From Azolla caroliniana (lineage: Eukaryota; Polypodiophyta), in assembly GCA_043228905.1 (NCBI GenBank), contig JBHGNT010000001.1:30876001-30940000 (forward strand): a stretch of 64,000 nt of DNA. The letters run 5' to 3'. The notes under the pieces are model-generated. The model was given only the letters and a program-made list of their open reading frames with translations, did no database searches and had not been told where the DNA came from. Every line of letters starts with the position of its first letter. Within the stretch, counting starts at the first letter, position 1. Shown one piece after another: positions 1-12,480 of the stretch. A program made the translations under genes and the position numbers.

Positions 1-650
1 AGTCTGCATATGTCAACCGAAGAAGGAGATCTCTCAGTTCAGGTATGGAAACGGAATGATTTCTGCTTAATGCGGCTGTTTAATCGACCAAATTTCCTTC
101 TTTGGACTTGTACCGGGCTTTTCGACTTATTTCGACCTAGTTTCAAGTCTGTCATTGGTTAACTGAGATGAAAGATCTCTTTGTTCAGTTATGAAAATTC
201 ACCGGTTCTTGTTAAATTCGACTGCGTAAAAGTGGTTTCCTCATTCTTTGCACCTGTATCAGGATTTATTCTACTCGCGTTGACCTTGTTTGAAGTTTTT
301 ATATGTAAAATTAAGGGTGAGAACCTCTCCCTTAAAAGTATGGAAATGGGCTCATCATTCCCTTCTGCATTCGACTGTCTTCCGTTCTTTGCATCTGCAG
401 CAGGGGATCTATTCCACACGTTTTGACCTAATTTCATGTCTATATTACATGTCAATTGAAGGGTGGTGATCTCTCCCTTGAGCTATGGAAATGCACATAT
501 TCTTGTTTAATTGGATTGTGAAAAAGTCATTTCTTCCTTGCATTGCATCTGGAACAGGCTTTATTCTAGTCGTTTGACCTAGTTTCAAGTCTTGTATATG
601 TCAGCTGAAGCTGTAAGAACTCCCCAGTTCAGACATGGAAATGCCATGAA
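1..650. repeat. Decayed ~147-bp tandem repeat upstream of HAC
   Basis: Four full and one partial diverged copies lie head to tail, starting near 1, 146, 292, 438 and 586 (spacing about 145-148 bp). Each copy carries the same order of landmarks: a TTTCAAGTCT-like start, TATGTCAACTGAAG, GATCTCTC, TATGGAAATG, a TTAATTCGACTG block, a TTTGCATCTG block and GTTTGACCTA. The array starts at the window edge and may continue to the left. It carries no coding signal; the short frames across it (for example 181-426) come from the repeat. Confidence 0.7.
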
Positions 651-1489
651 TAAAGCACAAGTCATTGTTTTTTATGTTTACATCGTATTATTTTATTTTG
701 CAAGTATGTTTGCATTTTAATCAGGTCTAGTTAGCAATCACAATGATTCAGTCTGGCTCAAAATGAAATCGTTTAAAATAAATGAAACTTGAATTAAACC
801 TTGAAACTGTTTAAAATGAAACCATTTAAACTGACCTGTTTAAGAGACTCTCATATCTAAATCATTAACTTTTCAGAAAGTCATTTGCATGAAAATTAAA
901 ATTGAAAATCAACTGATTAATTGTAAACCATTAAATGAATACATTTCAAGATGAACCAAATCAAACAGTTAACCGTCATTGCAAAATTAAACCAAATCCT
1001 AACTGTCTTCCAAGTTTTGAACCGAAATTAAAGCCATTAACATGTTAAACCACAGTTACTGATTGCTAGATCTAGCTCTACCTGTCTTAATCATGTAAAG
1101 TCTATATCATCAATTGGATACAGCACAAGTCATTGTGGGACAATCATTGTTTTTCTGTTCCTATATCATTTCCATCCTTTTCTTAGTAGTAAAATTGCTT
1201 CTTATTCAGACCTAGAGCTTGTTTATGGGGCAATCCATGACATTGCTCAGAAGTTACAAATGTCATTCTCGTGACAAACTTTCTCTGATAATCTATACCA
1301 GTGAAATTAATGTTTTGTTTATGTTCATGCAACGTTACATCTGACGAATTTTCTTTTGGTCAAGAATCCTCACTCTCCTGTCCATAATGCTATTCTCATT
1401 TTGAATAATATGCTAACATTGTGTTTTATAATCTTGGGTAAAAGTGAATCAGTTGTGCCAGAAGTTTCTCAATTAGAAAGAAGCTCAGG
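651..1489. other. AT-rich 5' flank of the HAC gene
   Basis: No gene seen. The stretch is AT-rich, with a GTTTAAA/GAAACC-rich low-complexity patch at about 760-1040. The last 25-30 bases before 1490 follow a weak CAG acceptor-like site (about 1459), so a 5'-UTR exon boundary could lie here. The nearest in-frame stop upstream of the chosen HAC start is TGA at 1445-1447. Confidence 0.5.
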
Positions 1490-4400
1490 ATGCAGAATCA
1501 GGCTCAGATAGCTGCACAGAATGCTCATGCTACACAACTTTTGATGAATGGGGCAGCTATCTCTCAAAAGGGCATGGCTTCTCGACGGAAATCTTGGCAC
1601 AGTGATAGTGATTTAAATCTCAGGAGAGAAGTTTTTTCCCACATGTAAGTTTTTCTTTTCTTTTCTCAAGTCTCCTTTATCTTGCGTCCATCAGAGCCCT
1701 CCTTTTTTTTAGCTGAAGTCTTGTAACATTTTATTTTATTTCACCAATTGCTTTAGTGCAAGGCTCATCCAGAAGCACAATCTAGAAAGTAAATTGCCAG
1801 CTTTGGCTCGTGAATTAGAAAGTGCATTATACTCTAGCGCAGACTCAAAGGTATGATTTATGCCATTTGGTAAATGCAACAAAACTTTGACTTGAAGTGT
1901 TATTCACATCTGTTCTCATTCTCGACAGGAAGAGTATGGAAATTTAATAACCCTAGAACGCCGAATATGCACTTTAATGCTGCACTGGAGAAATAGACAA
2001 AAAGCTGCGCAGTTTGCAGTATTACCAACCTCTCATGTTTCTGAAGTTCCATCTCATTCAGGTGGATACCCAGGTTTCACTTTGCTTCCTGGAAGCAACT
2101 TTCAAAGCTCAGGAACAGGAAGGATTCTCTCTAACCATACCGGACCAAGAGTCTTGATGAATTCAGGCAGTGTTTCCACAACTCCTTCAAATGATGTTGG
2201 AGGTGTTAGGCAAGTGTCTGGTTTGAGTCACAATGCCCTCATGTCTCCATTAGGGCCAGCTCCTTTACAAGGTTTTAATGTAGCAGATAAAAGTTATCAG
2301 GATCAGGTGCGATACTTAATGCGTGGTTCAGGACTTAGTCCAGGAATATCAGGACAATTCCCAGGGTTCAGGTGTGGTGCAGGTGCGTCCATCAGGACAA
2401 CAAATTCTGTACTTTTTCTCAATTAAGAGGAGTATAAATGTTTGCCAGGTTTATGTTTAAAAAGAATAATTAAATATGTTGTTATATCAATGTAGCCTAA
2501 GTGATCTAGGTATCATATTGTCGTCAAAATATAAACTGGCCTTATTTTTATGAAATGTAAGCCTTGGAAGTCCTATAATTGCCTCACACAGTTTTAGGAA
2601 ATATTGGTCAGTATTGTTGCCACAAACTGCGCAAATACATTATATTGAACAAGGTTACTTCCATAAAATAGTGGGGACATGTGAGATTAGACAATTGCAA
2701 TGTAGGATTCAAAGCTAATACTTGGAAATTCAAAATTTTAGGCAAAATGGTGAGGGGTCAAGGAAAACTTGAAGTTTAGGCCAATCCCAACTCCCGTAAG
2801 GCCTGCTCAAGAGTTTGCTGAATTTGAAATAATGACATGTTATTATGGGTTGTTCTCTTCTTTGTTTCACCAAGGCAATTTCTTGCAACTCCAACATGCA
2901 AAATGTTGCCCACTTTGTGTTAAATCAAGTGGCAAAATCATTTGGACAATACTCAACCAATTAACTTGATTGGATACTTTTACTGACTTTCTGAAACAGC
3001 ATATATATTATTGTTTCTTTTGTGTGCTATTCTCATCCCTGTAGTACTTATCATGTCTTAATTTTTTTCTGATTTATACAATTGTATATTTAACTTTTTC
3101 TCATAAATTTGAATTGGTTTGATCCAAAATCACTTTGCACATGCTAGAGATGATAAATATTTAACCCTAAATTTGCATAGGAACCTTTTGAAACTTGTGC
3201 TATTTATTACATTTGAAGCCTGTTTTCTTGCTTTGATATATAAAAATGACGTGTAGGTGTTGCAAGAGATGGCACACATGGATCAAACGCTACAGAATTC
3301 AGTTTTGAGAATCCAAACGTGCAAATGGGATTAGCTGCTGGAATCGCCAACCCCAATTCACTGATGCAAACACCAGGGAATTCATTTCCCATGGGGTCTA
3401 CAGAGATGAACGTGAAGCTTCCACACAGTTATTTCTCTCAACATATGTCAAATATACAAAGGCAGAGTTTCCCTGCTCAAGATATGTCCCATGCTGGTGC
3501 TTCTCCAAATAGCCCGACCATTTCTGTAGTTTCTCAGGAGCAACAGCATCCAGGTAGAAGCATTCTGGCTTCATCTGAACAAAGTTCCAAGGAATCTGAT
3601 CCAAATTTAGTGAATGCAAAATCCCAATGTCTTCTTAGAGATCCTCTGGAACAAGATACTATAGTTGATGCATTGCTTATTGATCAACACCAATTACAGA
3701 TGAACACAGATAAACTCTGCTTGCTACAACACCAACAATTATTTGAGAATCAGGAAAGCTGGGCGGGAAAAGATACTGTTAATCACTCTTTTCCAAAATC
3801 CAATCATCAAACAATGCAAAATGGATACCAGCAAATTTCATCACTTGATCAGCAGAGTGAACACACGTGTCAAGCTAACAGCGCTGATACAGGACAGTCA
3901 GAAGTAGTGAGTAATGATGACAGCTCGGTTCCAACTCAGGCTAAAGATGTACAAATGCGTTTACATGAAATAAAAAAGCGGCAATGGTTATTAATGCTAT
4001 TCTGGCATGTCAGTAGATGTAAGAATTCAGGTCAATGCTCTGTAGCACATTGTGCATCTGGTTGTGAGATGATGAGGCATGTTACGACCTGCCAGAGTCA
4101 TCCTTGCTCAAATCCTAGATGTGCTCTTTCAAGATCTTTGCTTATACACCATAATAAATGTAGGGACTCCAAATGTGTGGTTTGTGGTCCAGTTCGTGTT
4201 CGTGTTGCACGGAGTAAAACATATAAGAACCAGGCTAAACAGACTTTAGCTAAAATGGTTCGTGGAGTTGCTTTGAGTGAAGTGGATTCACCCCCAATTA
4301 AGCGAGCAAAAATAGAAGTTGTAGCTCTTTGTGAACCTCAGGCTACATCACCACAGCAGGAACTTCAGCTCATAAACAGCTCACAAATGCAAGATAAGCG

Positions 4401-7400
4401 TACAAGAATAGATGTTGTAGCTCCTTGTGAATTCCAGGCAACATTGCAACAGCAGGAACATAAGATCACAAACACTTCACAAATGCAAGATAAGCAGACA
4501 AGATATGAAGCCGTAGCTCCTCATGAACCCCAGGCTACATTGCAACAGCAGGAACTTCAGCTCACAAACAGCCCACAAATGCAAGATCAAGTAATGCATC
4601 ATGAAACGTTGTCTATGGGTATAAATGGCCCTTCAGAGAAAAATTTAAGAGAGATGAAACACGGTGCTGAATCACCTTTACGAAAAGTTGAGTCTCCTAC
4701 AGAATCCTCAGTCAGTGCTGGTGTGGGGAGTTTAGTAACAAAAGTAGAGACAGAAAAATTGGGAAACGAGCCATCAGATGTGGAGACTAGGCAAGATGCT
4801 GCCGTGAGTCAATCTGTAATAACACCTACCAAAGCCTTATCAGAAATCACAAAATCTGTGAAAAAGAAGATTTCAGGAATCACATATATTGAGAGTTTGA
4901 CTCCAGAACAAATTAGGCAACATATTGCCAGTCTGAGAAAATGGATTGGGCAGGTATAGTATGAAGTTTAGTTTTGTTATGTTTTCATATTCATCAGCAC
5001 TCATAACTGAAAGTCTTTCTAATTTTATGTAGAGCAAAGGAAAGGCTGAGAAGAACCAAGCCATGGAACATCAAATGTCTTCTACTGCTTGCTCAGCCTG
5101 TGCTGTCGAGCATCTTACATTTGATCCAATTCCTATATTCTGTACGCAATGTGGTTGCCGCATCAAGCGTAATGCGGTTTATTACACTTCTGGGACTGGT
5201 GACAATAGTCTAAATTACTGTGGGCCTTGCTATAGTCGATTTGATGTACTTGAAAATGATGGTGTGAAGGTTCAAAAGTCTTCTCTTGAAAAGAAAAAGA
5301 ATGATGAGCATCGGGCTGAAGGGGTGAGCTAAGTGATGTGTCATTTGTTTGTAAAAGAAGTGGAATAAATTATCCATGATGCCTTATTTTTCCAGCTGCA
5401 TTTAATAACTTTCTCTTATTCCAGTGGGTTGAATGTGATAAGTGCAAGAAATGGCAACACCAAATATGTGTACTCTTCAATGCGCGTACCAACAAAGAAA
5501 GGTCTGAGTATATTTGTCCAGAATGCTGTATTGCTGAAATAGAGAGAGGAGAGAGGGTGCCACGACCTGCTAACTCGGTGCTTGGAGCCAAGGATTTGCC
5601 TAGAACAATGCTAAGCGATTTTGTTGAAGAGAGACTAGCATGGAAATTGGAACTTGAAAGAGTTGAACGCTCTAAGGCTTCTGGGAAAAGACTGGAGGAG
5701 GTAAATGACAGATATGTAAAAGTTAATAATGATGCTTTATGTATTAAAAACGGTTTTCATAAGATATTATCTACTTTCACTGCAGACTCCTACTGCTGAT
5801 GGTCTGGTTGTCCGTGTTATATCATCTGTAGACAAGAAACTGGAGATCAAGCCCAGATTTTTAGAATTGTTCCAACAAGAATATCCCAAAGAAATGCAAT
5901 ATAAATCCAAGGTTTGTCTCTCTGCATCTATCTGTAGAAACAAGGCTAACCATTTATACGTGTAATTGCATGGCAATTCAGCTTTTAGTACTTGTATTTA
6001 TGTGAATGAAAAACAAGTTCCATATTGAGAAGGTTTCCTCTATGATCCTGATCCTGATTTTTTCACTTGAATTACAGATGTTGATGCTCTTCCAGAAAAT
6101 TGAAGGTGTAGAAGTCTGCCTTTTTGGCATGTACGTGCAGGAATTTGGTGCAGATAGTCCTCAGCCTAATCACCGACATGTGTATCTTTCCTATCTGGAT
6201 TCTGTGAAGTATTTTAGGCCAGATGTGAAAGCAGTCACCGGTGAAGCTCTCCGGACTTACGTGTATCATGAAATTTTGGTAAGTTGCAGTAAAATACTGA
6301 TTTTTGAGGCATACCTGTGAAACTATGCTTCACTGTTCTTTGGTTTATTGTCATATTCTCTTTCTTTCTATGCTATAAATGTGTGGCCTTATCCTGTAGA
6401 TGTTCATAGACACCATGCACATTAAGAAGTTTTGGGTGAAGGAGATTCCTTTTTAATCACCTCTTACAAAGAGAACAATTCTTTAGCTATATTTATTTTG
6501 GTTTGTTCTCAAAGAGGAGACAATGTTTTAAGATTATGGTTCACTACACGGGTCATTTTGGCCTTTCAAAAGATGTTAATATGTATTTTTTTTCTGTTAA
6601 ACTTGTGAATATCCTAAGGCTAAGGCTAAGGCTTGGTATGGCTCAATTGCAGTAGTCCACAATGAATCTCACCATGAAGAGACTCAAAGTATGTGTTTAG
6701 GTCTTGTGGTTTCCGACATCAGTCCACCCATTTTATACTGTGATTGGCATGTCTCTCGGTACTGTAAATGCACAAATAAAATGTCTTCTCTGTAGCTTTC
6801 AAACTAGGGCATCTAGCAGGATTAACCATAAACTACAACAGTGTAAAGTTGACTAATGCACACACAAGTTTTTCACGATGTATTGGTGGACAAACTTTAA
6901 CTTCCCCACATGTAATCAAATTCTTTAAACCATTGACATATACATGCTTTCATGGTATTTTGTACATGCCTAATGCACTCACTGCATAAATTGTACTGCA
7001 TATGTACTATCTTTTATGTGCGTGAGTGCATTAAATATTAACATTAAATGCATTGTAGTTTATTCATACATGTGTAACTGGGCACTGTCGTGGTTCTTAT
7101 GCTCTGCTTTGAGTTATGTAAATATAATTTCATATACCTTGGGCAGAGTGCACAAAACATAAATAAATGAGGATAGAGCCCAGGCTTTAACAAATGTAGA
7201 ATGTTCAGGTAGGAGTTGATATAGGGCTTTACAGTTGAATTCTCGTCCTCTCTTTATGTTAGTCTTTGGAAAGGTTCTTGTCAGTGCTGGGCAATTTTGT
7301 TGGTATAGACTAGTTCAGCTCTTACAATATCAGCTTTTAGTATGTCTTCCTGATATATTTTTTCTCTGAATGTCATAGAAGTGGTCTTAAGCAGTCTGCA

Positions 7401-10087
7401 TGTTACTATTGGTTTTAACACAATATTTATATTAATTTCTAAAAGTCAGACACATATCAATTTTAGAATTCCTTTAACTCCGTGGCCGTGTTTATATTGA
7501 AATGGATGTCCTGTATTTTATACCAAATTAAATTTGATATTTTGTATATTATAAGGAATCATTCTGTGCAAAAGTTGTCAATTTAGAGAATGGATACACC
7601 TAAATTTGTCCTTTCTGCCTCTTCCTTTCAAATGTGAATATCCATTGAATTCTCTTGGTGTAAACAAGCATTACACCTGAATTTGAATGATTTTAGATTG
7701 CTTATTTGGACTACTGCAAAAAGAGAGGTTTCAGCAGCTGCTACATTTGGGCATGTCCTCCATTAAAAGGGGATGATTATATTCTTTATTGCCATCCTGA
7801 GATTCAGAAAACACCAAAGACAGATAAGCTCCGTGAATGGTGAGTTCTCAAACATTGTAACAAACAACTTACAGTTTCTATTAAGTTAATAATTTCTGAT
7901 TTCATATTTATGGTTGACATAGGTATGTTAATATGATTGCCAAAGCAAAGAAGGAGAATATTGTGACTGGTAGCAAGAATTTATATGATTATTTTTTCAC
8001 AACAAGTGCAGAGTGTAAAGCTCAAGTAACAGCTACCCGCCTCCCCTACTTCGATGGAGATTATTTACCAGGGGCTGCAGAAGACATTCTTCAGCAGATC
8101 CAAGAAGAGGAGGAAGGTCTTCACACACTTAGGAAATGTAAAACAAAGAAGGTTGCTACAAAGAGGACAACCAAGACTTCAGCACAAGCAGACATTGGAG
8201 GCAGCATGTCTAAGGATCTTCAACTAATGCAAAAGGTAAGGAGAAGTGAAAAATGAGACATTATAATTGCAAAATTATGTTTTCTAAAAGGTTTAATGTT
8301 TAAGTATGTTTCAACAATATTCTCTTTTCCTACTTACCTCAGCTTGGACAATCAATTTCCGCGATGAAAGAGGATTTTATTATGGTTCATATGCACCATT
8401 CTTGTTCACGTTGTCGTAACTTCATTATCTCAGACTACCGGTGGTTCTGCCAACAGTGTGGGGATAACTTTCAGCTCTGCTCTCAGTAAGACATTTGAAA
8501 CTGCTGCTTCCTTGAATTCCAACTGAAAATATTGGAACTTTGAAGTTACTTAAACCTCTCTAATTGAGTATGAGGCGAGTCATTATTAACTGGATTGACT
8601 GTTGCATCCTTGCATTTAAATTACAAATCCTGGTGTTTAAAAACTATCTAGAGGTTTCCAATGTGTGTAGAACTGTTTCATTATTGGGCTTTATTTATGG
8701 CAGCTGTTTTGAAGATCATCAAAAGCTTAGTGATGATGAGCGACATCCATTTGGCAAGAAAGAGTGTCATGTATTGATTGCGGTAAGCATGATAAAAACA
8801 GAAAATATAAGACTTCCTTGCAGAAGTATTTGAAGATCTGACATTGTGTAATTGTCTTTCCTTAGGAGGAGGTGCAAGGTATCCCTACGGATACAGTAGA
8901 CAAAGATGAAATTATGGAGAGCGAATTTTTTGACAACCGTCAAGCTTTCCTAAGTTTATGTCAAGGCAATCAGTATCAATATGATACACTCCGCCGAGCA
9001 AAACATTCTTCCATGATGATATTGTACCATCTACATAATCCAAGTGCACCTGCTTTTGTGTCGTCCTGTACGATCTGTCACACTGAGTTAGATGCCGGTC
9101 AGGGATGGAAATGCAAGACATGCCCGGATTATGATATTTGTACCAATTGCTTTTCAAGTGAAGAGGCTCAAAGGCATCCTCATAAGTTTGTCGCTCGCAC
9201 AATCACAGCTGATCCGACCACGGAAAACGCGAAACAACGAATGCATCAGGTGTGGGAATGCATATGATGCTAACAGTAACCTATAGTCTTTTGATGCATG
9301 CTCTTCATTTGTTTCAAAATTTAATGCTAACACACTTCTTGAGATCCTTCTTTTGTTTGATCTCTCTTTTTGTTTGTTTAATTTTTATGTAGCTACGAAT
9401 AATGCTGGATGTGCTTGTGCATGCATCCAAGTGTCGTGATGGGGCTTGCCAGTACGAGAAATGCCGAAACATGAAAGACCTGTTTAGACATGGTTTTTCG
9501 TGTACGAAAAGAGCCTCTGGTGGTTGCTCTATTTGCAAAAGGATGTGGTTCCTTCTCACAGCTCATGCTCGATCATGCAAAGACACACCATGCAGTGTGC
9601 CTCGGTGCACGTAAGTTCCAATTATATATATTTGTATTTTCTGAAGCTTCAAATATGCATGGTTGAGATATTTAATTGAGTAGGAAAACGTACTAAAATT
9701 ACCCCAAACGTTTTGTATGTTTCTGAGTACCCTTTGGCCTTTAATCCCCTACTGAAAATGGGTATGATGAAATCTTTTCGAGAACCTAGTGATTATATTC
9801 TGGTAAATATCTAAACGTTCAGCTGTAATTTTGCTGTTGTCGCCCAAACAACTGTATATATATTATTCTGTCTGCCCAAGTCTAAATTTTTTACTACTAA
9901 ACATATAATTTTGGTAATTGTCCCCATATGTTAATCCTTTTGCTGAACCTCTCACGTGTATTTTTATTTGTCCAGGGATCTAAGGAAGCATTTACGAAGG
10001 GCACAACTACAGCAAGAATCACGTCGCCGAGCTGCAGTCAATGAAATGATAAGGCAACGTGCTGCAGAGGCAGCAAGTGGACAATAA
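1490..10087 (+). CDS. HAC1: p300/CBP-type histone acetyltransferase HAC1-like, 15 exons
   Basis: Nuclear co-activator that acetylates histone lysines. Exons: 1490-1644, 1757-1850, 1929-2382, 3257-4953, 5033-5323, 5425-5700, 5786-5911, 6078-6278, 7697-7839, 7923-8235, 8343-8485, 8704-8782, 8866-9249, 9393-9610, 9976-10087. All joins keep phase and give 1561 aa (Arabidopsis HAC1 is about 1.7 kb residues). Domains in order: N-terminal helical region with LERR at about 90; TAZ1 about 470-550; low-complexity Q-rich linker with a 32-aa triplication (587-682); PHD-type Cys cluster about 810-931 ending CPEC; KAT11 catalytic region about 945-1270 ([25 protein letters not shown]); ZZ finger about 1280-1320; second ZZ about 1390-1435; TAZ2 about 1456-1545. 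The start ATG 1490 is the first after an in-frame stop. Intron 8 (6279-7696) is the longest. Identity is firm; the 5' end and exact N-terminus are the least certain. Confidence 0.93.
4312..4599 (+). repeat. Three 96-bp in-frame repeats in HAC exon 4
   Basis: Three consecutive 96-bp units (4312-4407, 4408-4503, 4504-4599) each encode 32 residues of the pattern (I/Y)-E/D-x-VA-x-x-E-x-QAT-x-x-QQE...QMQD. They sit between TAZ1 and the PHD-like region, in the predicted disordered linker, and keep the frame. Confidence 0.85.
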
Positions 10088-11039
10088 TGAATTTGCTGTA
10101 CAGCTTTTTTTCTTGCATTTCATATAAGAATCATGTGATCCTACTACTCCAAAGGCATTGGGTCCTAGTGTGATAGGATCAACAAGGAAAGTGTACATAA
10201 TCAAATGAGTGGTTGTATCTCTACATACAAAAAAGGGACTGTAGGGAAGGAAATCTACAGTCTGTAAAATCCTAGTTTTAGTGGTTTCTTCCAAGTCGTT
10301 TTATTTATTCACAAGACTACTCCATGTGCCTAAATTCACTGAGAGGCTTTTTGTATATCTGTCAATTCACATCCAATGAATGTTTTTTTTTGATGGAATC
10401 TGTCAAAGGACTTTTTTCCAGGTCTCCCTAAATGCATAGCAACGAAGGTGCAACACATTGAGTTGGCTATTGGCCTATATTAGTGGTAAACAGAAATTAA
10501 GTTTGTAAAGGTGTTGAGTTCGCTATCATCCAAGTATTGCTTGTAAAAATATCTTTCCCTTCTTTTTGTAGGAACACAAACATGATAGTAAGGTATTGAG
10601 TCGATGTTTTGTCATTACCCACTAATATAGGCAGTGTGAATTGTGATGTTCTGATTGATAACTTTAATTTTCATCATTGTAGGCTCAACAACCAAGAGGC
10701 TCTCACCCTCACCCAGCTTATGTATGTTGTGATTTTTGAAGGTTTCTGTGATTTTTGAAGGTTTCTGAAAGGACATTGAATATATCGTTTCAAAAAGCAT
10801 GGTTATGCCCACTTGTAAGACTTGAGCCACACGAATGGGTGTATATCATGAATTTTGAAGGTTTTCAAAAGACAATGAAATCGAGAATATAAGCCTCATT
10901 GAAAGATGTATTTGCTATGAGCTTGTTAAATGTATGCAGGACTCTTTGAAGGAGACTTTAGAAGTTGGTGTATGCATGCGTCCCCTTAATATTAGAGTAA
11001 TTGATAGACAATTCCATCATCAATGTGAGATCATGACAC
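10088..11039. other. HAC 3' flank, no gene
   Basis: Probably holds the HAC 3'-UTR. No coding gene seen. Two small structures are visible: a 14-15 bp inverted pair, GCCTATATTAGTGG (near 10472) and its complement (near 10619), and a near-perfect 19-20 bp tandem duplication of GTGATTTTTGAAGG at about 10728-10770, with a weaker third copy near 10850. Confidence 0.5.
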
Positions 11040-12168
11040 ATCCAAGGCAAGGTTGTTACGTACGTTAGATACAGTACGGATACCATACGTATATAACGTA
11101 TTAATACTCATATAGTACCTCCCAATTTAAAAATATGTTAAATACGTTTTTTAAAATATGTTAAATACTTATAAAATATGTGTATTTTATGTTACGTTAA
11201 ATACTTTTAGAATTTGAAAATTATTTACCTTTGTAAAAAATATCTGTAATATTATAAAAAATATCTATGTTTACACAAATTTGTGATGCACAATATAGTT
11301 CTACATCCTAAAATGCATATAAGACATTCAAACATTTCACATCCTAAAATACTTGTAATCATAGTATGAACCATACTACCATACGTGCATTCGCATTCAC
11401 GAATGTTTCAATCATTTGAGTATTGTAAACACCCTCAAAGAATGATAAATACCATACTTTTGGATTTACTATTTATTATGAGGTAACTAAACCTAAAAAA
11501 AGGAAGGAAGAAAAACTAAAAAAATATTTAAAAAATGGGAAAAAAACAAAAAAAAAACACAAGAATGTTTGAATAACATTTGAATTCGTTTTCCAACATA
11601 CAACATAGTAAAACGAATGTTATGCTAGACGAACACAAAATTTACGTACTATGCTTGTAATAATATGGATATTGACATTCACTTATTCTATAAATTAGTG
11701 TAAGTGTGTATCACGATGTTTTATTTCAAATTTTAATTATGTACGATTATGCCTTCATAGATTGAGGAATCATCTATGATTATCACATTCAGGATAGGTT
11801 TCTCTCTTCTTCTTCTTCTTCCATCTTCTTCGATTATCACATTTAGAGTCAGGACAAGTTTCTAGCTTCTTTTCTTTCTTCTTCTTCTTTGTTGTCGTCT
11901 CATATATTCTTCTTTCTTCCTTCTTTTGGCTTCTTTTTCACTAAAATCTTTTTTCTTTCTTTTGCTTTTTGTTGGGGTTTTACTTACATTTTTTTTTATA
12001 AATACGCATTATACCTATTTTTTCAAGTGTATGTTAAATACCGTATTGGACAAATGTACAAGATATTTGATTGAATAACATTGAGGTATAGTACGTACTA
12101 TACAAATCATAAGGTACTATACGTATTTAAACGTTAAATACAGGTACGTAAACAACCATGATCCAAGG
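11040..12168. mobile_element. Non-autonomous hAT-type DNA transposon with 8-bp TSD
   Basis: The element body is 11048-12160 (1113 bp). It begins CAAGGTTGTTACGTACG and ends with the complement of CATGGTTGTTTACGTACC, giving terminal inverted repeats of about 17 bp. The octamer ATCCAAGG sits immediately outside both ends (11040-11047 and 12161-12168) as a perfect 8-bp target-site duplication. An 8-bp TSD and a CAnGG terminus are hallmarks of the hAT superfamily. Subterminal parts are rich in ACGTA and TTAAATAC motifs in both orientations. No transposase coding is visible; the interior is AT-rich with a CTT-rich stretch (about 11800-11960). It is therefore a deletion derivative or MITE-like copy needing a transposase from elsewhere. 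Confidence 0.82.
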
Positions 12169-12480
12169 TGTCTGATCATGCATGATTACCATGTTAATGA
12201 GCAAATATGAAGATAAATTATATGATTATGATGCCTCATCTTTATAGAATAAAAGAATTAGACATAATGTCAATGATTCACCTTGATGAAATAAAGGGAG
12301 TTCCCACACTGTGGGCCAAAAGAAAATAACGTTTTCCGTGAGAGTTAGGTCAGAAAAGTAATGTTGTAGAGTTTTATCATAAAAATAACTTGTAATTGGT
12401 AAACAAATTCGTAAATGGAAAATAAAAAGGATCAAATAAGATGTGATGTGAGAACTTGTAGTTCATGAAAAAAGAATGGC
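12169..12480. other. Short spacer before the transporter 3' end
   Basis: AT-rich sequence between the hAT element and the stop codon of the minus-strand transporter. It probably contains that gene's 3'-UTR. Nothing else recognised. Confidence 0.45.
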
